Assembly: GCA_031272365.1 (NCBI GenBank)
Contig: JAISTX010000066.1
Location: 1-64,000 of the forward strand
Length of the DNA stretch: 64,000 nt
Origin: Eubacteriales Family XIII. Incertae Sedis bacterium
GTDB taxonomy: Bacteria; Bacillota; Clostridia; Peptostreptococcales; Anaerovoracaceae
Direction of reading: 5' to 3'
Part shown: positions 51,196-60,380 of the stretch, piece by piece
Layout: every line of letters starts with the position of its first letter
Position numbering within the stretch: position 1 is the stretch's first letter
Translations under genes and position numbers: made by a program
The notes under the pieces: generated by a model
What the model was told of the DNA's origin: nothing
Database searches by the model: none
Seen by the model: only the letters and a program-made list of their open reading frames with translations

Positions 51196-53379
51196 ATGCA
51201 AAAGAACTCTTATCTTTGGCGTTGCGCTGTTTGCGTGATTGTTGTCGCGCTGCCTTGTGCGTTGCTGCCCAGGATGAAATTGCTGCCGGCAAACGCCGCG
51301 GCGGCGCCCCGGGGGGCGTCGGATTTCAACGCGTTGCAATTGCCGGAAGAAGGCGCCTCCTCTGAACCGGCAGAAGAAAACCAGGCGCTGCTGGAAGCGG
51401 TCAACGCGGCGGAGGAAGCGAGGGCGGATGCAGCGGACGCAAGGTCGGAGTTGCAGGAGCTGTCAAGCGAAATGGTTGACATCAAAAAGGAGATAGCCGC
51501 GCTGAAAACCGAGCTAAGAACGCTAAGGGGCGGTCAAGCAGAGGCATCCATCCATGATGGCGTCATCCCGGGCCTCGGCAAGGCGAACTTCCCGGAGATC
51601 GACGGTAGCACGGCCTGCCAGCCACTGATCGCAGCGCTCTACGCAGCGGCCTGCGGCGTGGACAAAGAAGCGGCGGAGGCCGCTATCGCGGTAAGCGGCA
51701 CGAACGCGGCATGGAATCAAATGAATCCATACAGCGAGGACAGCGCCAACAAGCTCATCATAGCCTACGAACCGCAGGGCGGGGTGCCGAAAGCCGGCGT
51801 GCAGTCCAGCCCCCTCGGCCGTGACGGGCTTGTATTCCTGACTGGGAAAAGCAACCCGGTGGGCAGCTTGACCGCGGAGCAGCTGAAAGACATCTACGCC
51901 GGGCGCACTGTGGACTGGTCAAAGGTCGGGGGCGAAGCCGGGCCAATCACGGCATACCAGCGGAACCCGGAGAGCGGCAGCCATGTGATGCTGCTGAAAT
52001 GCCTCATGGGGGAGGAAACGCTCACGGAACCCCCCTCTGAGGAATTGATAGCAGAGATGGCCGGGTTGATCAACGTTGTCTCGGAATTTGAAGGCGGCGG
52101 GGATGCCATCGGCTATTCCGTTTACTACTATGCGGACCAGATGTACGCGGCGCCGGGCATCAAGATGCTCGCGGTGGATGGCGTGGCGCCCACAACCGAT
52201 TCCATCGCGGACGGCACGTACCCGCTGACAAACGATTTCCATATGGCGCTTCTGGACAAGGCGCCGGAAGGCTGTTCTGCCCGCCTGCTGTACGATTGGC
52301 TGCTCACGCCGGAGGGGGCGGCTTTGCTGGAAGAAAACGGGTATGTGCCTGTGGCGAAATCAGCAGCATCCGCCCGAAAGATCGAAGTCCCCGAGGAAGT
52401 CGCCGCCCGCGCCGCAGAGGCGGAGCCGATAGAAGGCCCGCACTCGGAATGGCTGTATCAGATCAATCGCGCAAGCGACACCTACACGATTTCCGGCTAT
52501 GAAAATGAAGGGAAACATGATACCTGGAGCGGTGCCTCGGGAAAAACATATTCGACGATTGTCGACCACGAGGGGAATATCATCTTTGAAGGCGAAAATT
52601 TCAATCGAATCTACAATGAGTCTGCCACAGATGTGATTGCCATTTCGCAAAAGAACCTCAAAGGTGAAATCACCAGATCGAGGCTGTACTCTGTCACAGG
52701 CAAACTGCTCCGTGATTGGGAAGCCGTAGACTACACAGGCGGGCCGTTGCATTTCCTCATGGCTGTTGAGTGGGATGAAGGCGCGCGAAAGGATTTTTAT
52801 AGACTGGTTGACCCCTCCACCGGGAAACGGGCGAACGATTTCAAGCTGTACCGCTATGGATACTATTGGCCTGACCGATATGACTATATCTACACGGACG
52901 ATGGTGGCTTTGTTGCGATGTCTTTCCCTTCTGATGGAGAAGATGCCGGCCCAGTCGTGAAATTTGATGCAAATGGAAAACCTGTTCCTTTCAAAGAGGG
53001 GGAGGCGTCAGACAAATCTGTGCTCGAGCATGGAATGGACGATCCGATGTCACCCTTGGACTACTATAAGCAATATACCAATTCAGATGAAAGCGCCGAC
53101 TCCGAATCGATCGCCTACGAGGCAATCCTATCGAAATGGGCCGAGAATACGGGCGTTACCGTTTACTTCGATAGCAACAGCATGCCCCGTTATTTCACTT
53201 CGGGCCAAGGCACCGTTGACATCTACGGCATGGACGGAAAGCTCCGAATCGCCAATGTGGTCGTGGAAGAATATGCTCCGGACCGCCTCGTCGCCGTGAA
53301 GGACGGGTGGCACGGGCTCATGGACCTGGACGGCAACTGGCTCTACAAAGAGAGCGTGTACAGCGTGCTGATGGATTGA
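51196..53379 (+). CDS. PstS-like solute-binding / WG-repeat-like secreted protein, paralogue 1
   Basis: 727 residues, SD AGGAGA. An N-terminal signal or anchor (WRCAVCVIVVALPCALLP) is followed by a Glu/Ala-rich coiled coil (about residues 55-115). Residues about 125-395 form a PstS-type periplasmic-binding domain: DGSTACQPLIAALYAAACG, GRDGLVFLTGKSNPVGSLT, LKDIYAGRTVDWSKVGG, AYQRNPESGS. The C-terminal 330 residues are beta-rich and end DGWHGLMDLDGNWLYKES, resembling WG repeats. No ABC permease or phosphate-regulon gene is near. First of three tandem paralogues; ligand unknown. Confidence 0.8.
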   Translation: MQKNSYLWRCAVCVIVVALPCALLPRMKLLPANAAAAPRGASDFNALQLPEEGASSEPAEENQALLEAVNAAEEARADAADARSELQELSSEMVDIKKEIAALKTELRTLRGGQAEASIHDGVIPGLGKANFPEIDGSTACQPLIAALYAAACGVDKEAAEAAIAVSGTNAAWNQMNPYSEDSANKLIIAYEPQGGVPKAGVQSSPLGRDGLVFLTGKSNPVGSLTAEQLKDIYAGRTVDWSKVGGEAGPITAYQRNPESGSHVMLLKCLMGEETLTEPPSEELIAEMAGLINVVSEFEGGGDAIGYSVYYYADQMYAAPGIKMLAVDGVAPTTDSIADGTYPLTNDFHMALLDKAPEGCSARLLYDWLLTPEGAALLEENGYVPVAKSAASARKIEVPEEVAARAAEAEPIEGPHSEWLYQINRASDTYTISGYENEGKHDTWSGASGKTYSTIVDHEGNIIFEGENFNRIYNESATDVIAISQKNLKGEITRSRLYSVTGKLLRDWEAVDYTGGPLHFLMAVEWDEGARKDFYRLVDPSTGKRANDFKLYRYGYYWPDRYDYIYTDDGGFVAMSFPSDGEDAGPVVKFDANGKPVPFKEGEASDKSVLEHGMDDPMSPLDYYKQYTNSDESADSESIAYEAILSKWAENTGVTVYFDSNSMPRYFTSGQGTVDIYGMDGKLRIANVVVEEYAPDRLVAVKDGWHGLMDLDGNWLYKESVYSVLMD

Positions 53380-53419
53380 AGGAAAAATAACCGGATGGGT
53401 AAAGAGGAGGTTTGCAAAG

Positions 53420-55666
53420 ATGATGAAAACGGTTTGGCGGCGGGTGGCCGGGTGCGCGATTCTGGTGGCGGTGTTCGCCTTTTTCCTGTGGCTGTCCTCG
53501 CTTTCTTTTGAGGCTTACGGGCATGCCACTTCCCCGGCCGCTTCGGACACCGAAGGGTTGCAGCTTCAAAACGAAAGCGATGTGCCCGAAACGAACGAAG
53601 GGGAGCCCGGGGCGTCGGGCGACGTGGCCGTGCTGGAAGAGGAGATGGAGGCGCTGGAGGCGGACATCGCCGCGCTGGAACGCTTGCAGACCTTGGGCGA
53701 TGTGGCTGCGCGCGCGGAGGAGGAGACGGAGCAGGCCAACGTGACCACGCGGGAAGTGCGGTCCTTGCTCCTGGAGATAGAAAACGCCTTGGCGGATCTG
53801 CGGAACCCGTCGAGCGCCGCCGCGCCGGCGCCGGCCGCGCAGGATGGCGTTATCCCGGGCATCACAAAGGAAAACTTCCCTGTGATCGACGGCAGCACGG
53901 CCTGCCAGCCGCTGATCGCGGCGCTCTACGCGGCGGCATGCGGGGTGGATCGGGAAACGGCGGCGTCGATGATCACCGTGAGCGGCACGAGCAGCGCCTG
54001 GAAGGGGATCGCCAACAGCGATGCGGACATCATCCTCGCCTACGAGCCGGACAGCGGATTCCAGAAGGGCAGGGCGGCGGCCATCGGGCGGGACGGCCTC
54101 GTCTTCCTGACCGGGAAGGCCAACCCCGTGAAGGGCCTGACCTCGGCGCAGCTGAGGGACATCTACGCCGGGCGCACCACGGACTGGTCGCAGGTCGGCG
54201 GCGCGTCCGGGCCGATCACGGCCTACCAGCGCAACGCGGACAGCGGCAGCCAGGTGATGCTGACCAAATGCCTCATGCAGGGGGAGGCGCCGATGGACCC
54301 GCCGTCCGAGATGGTGGTGGGCGCCATGGACTATATGCTGGAGCTGCTGGATTTTGACGCGGGCGGGGGCTCCATCGGCTATTCCGTCTACTACTACGCG
54401 AACAAGATGTACGAGGCGCCGAACGTCAAGATGCTCGCCGTGGACGGCGTCCTGCCGAGCAGCGAGACGATCGCGGACGGCACCTACCCCTTGACAAACG
54501 ACTTCTACGTGGCCGTCCGCCCGAATCTGGAGGAGGGGGATCCGGCCCGCCTGCTGTACGACTGGCTGCAGTCGCCGGAGGGGGCGGCGCTGCTCGAGGA
54601 ATGCGGCTACGTGCCGACCCGGCAGACGTCCGGCGCCGCCGGCGCAAGCGGGCGTGTCGAAGTACCAAAGGAGGTGGCGGAAGCGGCTGCGGCGGCAGAG
54701 CCCATCAAGGGCGCGCACCCGGAATGGCTGTTTCAGATCGTGCAGCCCGTTCAGGATGTGACGAAATACTATATCAGGAGTTCAACGATCGTCGACCATG
54801 AAGGGAATGTTGTGCTGAGCGGCAGGGGGCTGTCCATTATTGTCAATGTGGACAATACGAAGGCCTTGGCCATAGCGCAGGAGCAGATCTTCGAACAGGA
54901 GGATGAGAACGGCGAGATAGACTATGATTTCAAATCACGGCTCTACTCGATCAAGGGCAAATTGCTGCGCGACTGGGAGGCTGTGGAATACAGATCCGGG
55001 CCGGGGCGGTTTGTGCTGGTAAACAAGAAAATGGGGTCAGTCGGATGCACCCTGCTGGATCCAATCACGGGCGAAGTGCCGGACACAGGCCTGATTTTCG
55101 ATAAAGTCTTGGCTGGAGACGGCCCTGTTTTTGTCTTGACAGATGATGGCGGCTTCTATGCCCAATTGCAACACTCCGAAGAGGACGGGGTGGAATACGA
55201 ATCCATCATGAAATATGACAAGGACGGGAATGCAGAGCCCCCAGAGAAAGGCGGCTATTACAACAAAGACGATTTGGACTGGCCGGATGACGTATCGATC
55301 ACGCAAGAGAATTTAGCCGAAGGTTCTTGGATGGATTTGGCGCAGCAGATGGAAGAGAGTTTGTACATCGTCCCGGCTTTCCGGAACTATCTGGAGGGGT
55401 ATTCCAACCTTGCAATGTATTTCGGAAACGATCAATCCCCGCGGTATATCCTTCAGGATTTGGAGAAAACCACGGGTTACGGATACCGTTATTGCAATGT
55501 ATACAAAATGAATGGGGAACGCATCGCGGACAATGTTTACTCGGATGACTTCGGCACATTCGCCCCGGATCGGCTTGTCGTGTATGATGACGGCTACCAC
55601 GGCCTCATGGACCTGGACGGCAACTGGGTATACAAGGAGAGCGTCTACACGGCATTGATGGATTGA
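53420..55666 (+). CDS. PstS-like solute-binding / WG-repeat-like secreted protein, paralogue 2
   Basis: 748 residues, SD GAGGAGG; ATG 53420 or the adjacent ATG 53423. Same plan as its neighbours: membrane anchor (residues 8-33), Asp/Glu-rich coiled coil (about 60-115), PstS-like domain (DGSTACQPLIAALYAAACG, GRDGLVFLTGKANPVKGLT, AYQRNADSGSQ), a Pro/Ser linker, and a beta-rich C-terminal domain ending GYHGLMDLDGNWVYKES. It starts 40 bp after paralogue 1, so it is in the same operon. Identity is highest in the binding domain; the C-terminal domains diverge more, hinting at different surface partners. Confidence 0.8.
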   Translation: MMKTVWRRVAGCAILVAVFAFFLWLSSLSFEAYGHATSPAASDTEGLQLQNESDVPETNEGEPGASGDVAVLEEEMEALEADIAALERLQTLGDVAARAEEETEQANVTTREVRSLLLEIENALADLRNPSSAAAPAPAAQDGVIPGITKENFPVIDGSTACQPLIAALYAAACGVDRETAASMITVSGTSSAWKGIANSDADIILAYEPDSGFQKGRAAAIGRDGLVFLTGKANPVKGLTSAQLRDIYAGRTTDWSQVGGASGPITAYQRNADSGSQVMLTKCLMQGEAPMDPPSEMVVGAMDYMLELLDFDAGGGSIGYSVYYYANKMYEAPNVKMLAVDGVLPSSETIADGTYPLTNDFYVAVRPNLEEGDPARLLYDWLQSPEGAALLEECGYVPTRQTSGAAGASGRVEVPKEVAEAAAAAEPIKGAHPEWLFQIVQPVQDVTKYYIRSSTIVDHEGNVVLSGRGLSIIVNVDNTKALAIAQEQIFEQEDENGEIDYDFKSRLYSIKGKLLRDWEAVEYRSGPGRFVLVNKKMGSVGCTLLDPITGEVPDTGLIFDKVLAGDGPVFVLTDDGGFYAQLQHSEEDGVEYESIMKYDKDGNAEPPEKGGYYNKDDLDWPDDVSITQENLAEGSWMDLAQQMEESLYIVPAFRNYLEGYSNLAMYFGNDQSPRYILQDLEKTTGYGYRYCNVYKMNGERIADNVYSDDFGTFAPDRLVVYDDGYHGLMDLDGNWVYKESVYTALMD

Positions 55667-55687
55667 TGGAAGGATAGGAGAATCGAA

Positions 55688-58024
55688 ATGTTGACGAAAT
55701 CGGTTTGGCGGCGGTGCGCCGGTGTCGCGGTAATAGCCGCAGTGGTGTGCCTGATCATCGGCGCTGCGTCGCTCCCTTTGGCGGCACGGGCTCCCCAGGC
55801 CTCGCGGGCCCCCTACTCAACTTCGGTCCTCGATTGGGCGCCGCCCCCGGATACCGGCGTCGCGGCCGGCGCAGCGGATGCGGGGCAGGCGCCGCCGGAG
55901 CAGGGGGATCTGGTAGCGCTGGAGGCGGAGCTTGCGGCGCTGAAGGAGAGGGTCGCCGCGCTGGATGGCGCGGACAGCGCGTATGAAGCCGTGACGCACG
56001 CGCAGCAGGCGGCGAAAGAGGCGGCCGAGTCCGCGCAGGCAACGAAGTCGCTGCTGGAGGATGTGAAAAGCTACCTGAAGGAATTGAGTGCCGCAGAGGG
56101 CGATACGCAGGAAATAATGCCCATTCAGGACGGTGCCATCCCGGGCCTCGGCAAAGCGAACTTCCCCGTGATCGATGGCAGCACGGCCTGCCAGCCGCTG
56201 ATCACAGCCCTCTACATGGCGGCCTGCGGGGTGGATGCGGAAACGGCGGAGGCGGCGGTTTCAACCAATGGCACAAGCGCCGCATGGAAGGGGGTCGACC
56301 CTTCGGCCGGAAATGCCTCGGCCGACATCATACTCGCCTACGAGCCGGAGGGCGGGGTGCCGGAAAATGGCGTGGAGTCGGTTCCGATCGGGCGGGACGG
56401 CCTCGTCTTCATCACCGGCAAAAACAACACCGTGAAGAGCCTGGCCGCGGACCAGCTCCGGGGCATCTACGCCGGCCGCATCACGGACTGGTCGGAAGTC
56501 GGCGGCGCGGCACAGCCAATCATGGCCTACCAGCGCAACACGGACAGCGGCAGCCACGCGATGCTGCTGAAATGCCTCATGCAGGGCGAAACCCTGGCCG
56601 ACCCCCCGTCCGAGATGGTGGCGGGCTCCATGGACTATATGCTGTCCCTGCTGGACTTCGACGCCGCAGGGGACTCGCTCGGCTATTCCGTCTACTACTA
56701 CGCGGACAAGATGTACGAGGCCCCGAACGTCAAGATGCTCGCCGTGGACGGCGTCGCGCCCTCCAACAAGACGATCGCGGACGGCTCCTACCCGCTGACG
56801 AGCGACTTCTATCTTGCCATCCGGAAGGACGCGGGCAAGAACGCCCCGGCGCGCCTGCTGTACGACTGGCTGCGGACGCCGGAGGGAGCGGCACTGCTTG
56901 AGGAATGCGGCTATGTGCCGGTGGCCCAGGACGCCACGGCTCCGGCGACCGAGGTCGGCTCTGCGGCCGATGGGCAAAGCGGCAGGATCGACATCCCGCC
57001 GGAGGTAGCCGAAGCCGCCGCCTCCGCCGCGCCCGTGAAAGGCGCGCACCCGGAGTGGCTGTTCCAGATCAACCGGCCATCGGATATTCTCAGCTCGACT
57101 TACAGCTATAGCCTGTTTTCCACCATCGTCAACCATGAAGGGGATGTCGTCATGAGCGGCAATAGCCTGTCCATTATTCAGGGCACCGATGGCGCGACAG
57201 CGATTGCGCAGCAGAAGCTCTTTGAGCAGACGGACGAGTCCGGCACAGTAAACTACAAGGAAGGCGAGACAAACTACGTCTTCAAATCGCGGCTCTATTC
57301 AGTCAAAGGCAAGCTCCTCGTCGACTGGGAGGAGGTGAGTTATGAAAACGGGCCAGGCCGGTTTGTCATGGTGCAAGAATATAAGAATAATAACAGAGTA
57401 TTCACGCTGCTCGACCCGATTACAATGACTCGTCCAAATACCGGTGACTTGGGCTATACGTTACCAATGATCAGCAGTGAGTTTAATTTTGTCAAGGCAG
57501 AGGATGGCGGTTTCTATGCTAGATTGGCCACACCGAATGGGGGGAGAGAAGGTGCAATTATAAAATTTGATAAGAATGCAAACCCCATTCCTCCAGCGGA
57601 GGGTGAGTCCTATGATGATTCCATTATGAGCAACAGTACTGCATACACGGAGAAGGAAGAAGGTCAGGCCGAAGATCCTGTGTACAAGGCTGCGTCGAAT
57701 ATGGGCGATGGATTGTACTGCATCCCAACAATGGATTTGCCTGGTTTTGGTCATGCAATCTATTTCGACGACGCGGCTCCCCGCTACATCCTCCAGGAAC
57801 AGCCGAAAGCCGGCTTCGAACCGATCGGTGTGGAAGAGGCCTACAACCTGTACAACATGTCCGGCGAGCTCATGGCCGAGGGCATCCGCTTCATACTCCC
57901 CCTTGAATACGAATGCCTCGCCCCGGACCGCCTCCTCGTCGTGAAGGACGGCTACCACGGCCTCATGGACCCGGGCGGCAACTGGGTCTACAAGGAAAGC
58001 ATCTTCAAAGCACTGGCGGATTAG
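55688..58024 (+). CDS. PstS-like solute-binding / WG-repeat-like secreted protein, paralogue 3
   Basis: 778 residues, the longest copy, SD AGGAG, 21 bp after paralogue 2. Anchor helix (about residues 10-32), coiled coil (VALEAELAALKERVAALDG), then the PstS-like domain (DGSTACQPLITALYMAACG, GRDGLVFITGKNNTVKSLA, LRGIYAGRITDWSEVGG, AYQRNTDSGS). The beta-rich C-terminus ends GYHGLMDPGGNWVYKES. The middle of the C-terminal domain (about 57380-57720) is visibly more A/T-rich than the rest. Convergent with the lipoprotein genes. Confidence 0.8.
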   Translation: MLTKSVWRRCAGVAVIAAVVCLIIGAASLPLAARAPQASRAPYSTSVLDWAPPPDTGVAAGAADAGQAPPEQGDLVALEAELAALKERVAALDGADSAYEAVTHAQQAAKEAAESAQATKSLLEDVKSYLKELSAAEGDTQEIMPIQDGAIPGLGKANFPVIDGSTACQPLITALYMAACGVDAETAEAAVSTNGTSAAWKGVDPSAGNASADIILAYEPEGGVPENGVESVPIGRDGLVFITGKNNTVKSLAADQLRGIYAGRITDWSEVGGAAQPIMAYQRNTDSGSHAMLLKCLMQGETLADPPSEMVAGSMDYMLSLLDFDAAGDSLGYSVYYYADKMYEAPNVKMLAVDGVAPSNKTIADGSYPLTSDFYLAIRKDAGKNAPARLLYDWLRTPEGAALLEECGYVPVAQDATAPATEVGSAADGQSGRIDIPPEVAEAAASAAPVKGAHPEWLFQINRPSDILSSTYSYSLFSTIVNHEGDVVMSGNSLSIIQGTDGATAIAQQKLFEQTDESGTVNYKEGETNYVFKSRLYSVKGKLLVDWEEVSYENGPGRFVMVQEYKNNNRVFTLLDPITMTRPNTGDLGYTLPMISSEFNFVKAEDGGFYARLATPNGGREGAIIKFDKNANPIPPAEGESYDDSIMSNSTAYTEKEEGQAEDPVYKAASNMGDGLYCIPTMDLPGFGHAIYFDDAAPRYILQEQPKAGFEPIGVEEAYNLYNMSGELMAEGIRFILPLEYECLAPDRLLVVKDGYHGLMDPGGNWVYKESIFKALAD

Positions 58025-58063
58025 CACTCCCCCAGAAAGCTCTGCTTTTCTTCACTTGGCCAC

Positions 58064-59143
58064 TCACACCAGCGCCCACGGCATGGTTGCCCAGACGAGG
58101 ATCTTGGCGATGCGGTCTTCGCCCGGCAAAGCGAGGAAGGCGATGTTGATGCCGTCTTTGTGGAAGATCGCCGCGCTATAGCCGGCTGCCTCCAGTTCGG
58201 ACTGCGCGTACAAGGCGTGCTTTTGCGACATGAAGACCGTCTCCGCCTCCCCGTCCTCATACCCGTAGGCGGCCATCGCGGCCCGCGCGTCCGCAAGCGG
58301 ATCCCCTGTGCCCACGCCGAACACATGGCCGCCGGATTCCAGGACAACGTGCGAGGCAACGTAGCCATCCTTGCCGGGCGTGGGGTTGTCGCGGAAGTAG
58401 TAGCAAACGCCATACACGGCGCCGCTCCCGTCCGTCAGGGCGCGGGCGTCTTCGCTGGAGAACACTTCGATATAATGCTCCCGGTTGTACGCCGTGAAGG
58501 CGCTCATCCTCGTCGGCCAGCCATGGCTCGAATGCTGGAAGAGCGGTACATCGAAACTGCATCCCTGGTTGATTTCCTCAACCGTCGCGTAGTCTTCCTC
58601 GTCGGCGGAATCGCTGGAGAAGAAGTAGAAGCGCCAAATCGTCCCGGCCTGCGTGTCGAGCAGAAACGCAATCCGTACGCTACCCTTGCGGAATTGCCGG
58701 AAGAAAGGCACTGCGGAAGGTTCTTCCTCATAGCCTCTGGCGCTCATCGCCTCGTCGATGCCGGCGCTGCCCCCGCCTATGGCCAGCCCAAAGATTTCGC
58801 CGTCCTCTGCGGAGGCCACCATCATGACTGCCCGCTGCGCTCGATCGCCATACCAGTGCTCGGCAGGTGCGAAACTCGCCCGGGCGGCAGGCCCTCCGTC
58901 CGCGCCCGGAATGTCCAGGATGTCCCAACCTTCGACAGCATCGTCCAGCTCGCCCGGCGTGGACACGAGAAGGGCGACGCCAAGGTCGCTATGGTCGCCA
59001 AGCTCCCGCGCCGCCGCTTTCTGCGCCACCTGTTTCAATGCCACTGCAGGCCACATATCCGCGAATGGAAAAGTGCCGCAGCACCCGGTGAGGGTCACCA
59101 CCAGCGCCAATACCAGCGCCGTGCACAAGGCCAGCCTCCTCAT
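58064..59143 (-). CDS. Lipoprotein of unknown function, paralogue B
   Basis: 359 residues with lipobox LTGC at the end of a clear signal peptide (MRRLALCTALVLALVVTLTGC). I do not recognise the domain. About half the residues match the neighbouring gene in order: DLGVALL, EGWDILDIPGADG, GTIWRFYFFSSD, FQHSSHGWPT, GAVYGVCYY, SHVVLESGGHVFGVGTGD and AAIFHKDGINIAFLALPGEDRI. Its ATG overlaps the stop of the upstream paralogue (ATGA), so both come from one transcript. They are probably surface lipoproteins. Confidence 0.8.
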   Translation of the reverse strand: MRRLALCTALVLALVVTLTGCCGTFPFADMWPAVALKQVAQKAAARELGDHSDLGVALLVSTPGELDDAVEGWDILDIPGADGGPAARASFAPAEHWYGDRAQRAVMMVASAEDGEIFGLAIGGGSAGIDEAMSARGYEEEPSAVPFFRQFRKGSVRIAFLLDTQAGTIWRFYFFSSDSADEEDYATVEEINQGCSFDVPLFQHSSHGWPTRMSAFTAYNREHYIEVFSSEDARALTDGSGAVYGVCYYFRDNPTPGKDGYVASHVVLESGGHVFGVGTGDPLADARAAMAAYGYEDGEAETVFMSQKHALYAQSELEAAGYSAAIFHKDGINIAFLALPGEDRIAKILVWATMPWALV

Positions 59144-60276
59144 GGCGAAATCTCCGATGCCCAGACGAGGATCTTGGTGATGCGGTCTTGGCCCGGCGAA
59201 GCGAGGAAGGCGATGTTGATGCCGTCTTTGTGGAAGATCGCCGCGCTATAGCCGGCAGCTTCCAGCTCGGACTGCGCGGACAAGGCGTGCTCCTCAGACG
59301 GGAAAACCGTCTCCCCCTCCGCGTACCTGTAGGCGGCCATCGCCGCGCGCGCATCCGCAAGCGTGTCCCCGATGCCCACGCCAAACACATGGCCGCCGGC
59401 CTCCAGCACGACGTGCGAGGCAACAGTGCCGATGGAGTGGTAGTAGATACACAGGTAGTAGTAGCAAACGCCATATACCGTGCCGTTCCCGTCCATCAGG
59501 GCGTAGGCAAGGGCGCTGGCGGGCATGGCGGCGTTGTCTTTCGGGTCGTAGCCGGCGGTGAAGGCCTCCAGATCCGTAGGCCAGCCATGGCTCGAATGCT
59601 GGAGGAGCGGCATTTTGAAATTGCAGCCCTGCCGGATTTCCTGCACAGCCGCTTGGATGCTTTCCTCCGGGTAGTCCTCTCTCTTCAATTTATAGCCAAA
59701 GAATAGGTCATCCGGTGAGCGGAAGTAACCGTTGGACGGTGACAGGAAAAAGATGTAGAAGCGCCAAATCGTCCCGGCCTGCGCGTCGAGGAAAAACGCG
59801 ATGTGCACGCCCGCCTTGCGGTATAGCCGGCAATAGGGCATCTCGCTCGGTTCTTCTTCGAAGCCTCTGGCGGCCATCGCTTCGGCGACGCCGTCGCTGC
59901 TCCCGCCCGTGGCCAGCCCGAAGATTTCTGCGCCCTCTGCGGGGACCACTATGTCGACTTCCCGCTGCGCCCTGCAATCGTGCGCAGGGGAAAACCTCGC
60001 CCAGATGGCCGCCTCGCCGTCCGCGCCCGTCACATCCATGTAGTCCCAGCCTTCTACGTCCTCGGAAAGCCCATCGGGCATGGGCTCGAGGAAGGCAACG
60101 CCGAGGTCGCTGCCGGCGTTGAGCTCCTGCGCCGCCGCTTCCCGCGCCTGCGCTGTGACCGCCATCGCCGTGTTTGCCGGCGGGTCGGCGCCGCAGGCCG
60201 CAAGCGGCAGGGCCAGCATCGCGCACAAGGCCGGCATGCCGAAGGCATTTATTGTTCGATATTTTCTGTGTCTCAT
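59140..60276 (-). CDS. Lipoprotein of unknown function, paralogue A
   Basis: 378 residues from the ATG at 60276 (after GGAGAGG); the track ORF begins 115 codons earlier, inside aroC antisense. Signal peptide ending in lipobox LAAC. The same domain as paralogue B with shared DLGVAFL, EGWDYMDVTGADG, GTIWRFYIFF, LQHSSHGWPT, SHVVLEAGGHVFGVGIGD and FHKDGINIAFLASPGQDRI, plus an extra Tyr-rich loop (YYLCIYYH). The last 130 bp of both genes are almost identical at the DNA level, which suggests recent duplication or gene conversion. Confidence 0.78.
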   Translation of the reverse strand: MRHRKYRTINAFGMPALCAMLALPLAACGADPPANTAMAVTAQAREAAAQELNAGSDLGVAFLEPMPDGLSEDVEGWDYMDVTGADGEAAIWARFSPAHDCRAQREVDIVVPAEGAEIFGLATGGSSDGVAEAMAARGFEEEPSEMPYCRLYRKAGVHIAFFLDAQAGTIWRFYIFFLSPSNGYFRSPDDLFFGYKLKREDYPEESIQAAVQEIRQGCNFKMPLLQHSSHGWPTDLEAFTAGYDPKDNAAMPASALAYALMDGNGTVYGVCYYYLCIYYHSIGTVASHVVLEAGGHVFGVGIGDTLADARAAMAAYRYAEGETVFPSEEHALSAQSELEAAGYSAAIFHKDGINIAFLASPGQDRITKILVWASEISP

Positions 60277-60346
60277 ATAGAAGGAAACCTCTCCATGCGT
60301 GATATCATTACATGCGAGAAGCCACTGTATCATCCACTTTGTATTA

Positions 60347-60355
60347 TGATATAAT
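60347..60355 (+). promoter_or_regulatory. Extended -10 promoter of aroC
   Basis: TGA-TATAAT, a consensus extended -10. The transcription start would be near 60362, with GGGAGG before the ATG at 60381. Confidence 0.6.
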
Positions 60356-60380
60356 ACATCGTTCAAACGGGAGGTTTGAG

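Noticed and set aside
53420-58024. Phosphate (pst) transport operon
   Set aside because: The binding-domain signatures are PstS-like, but there are no pstC, pstA, pstB or phoU genes and each protein has a large extra domain.
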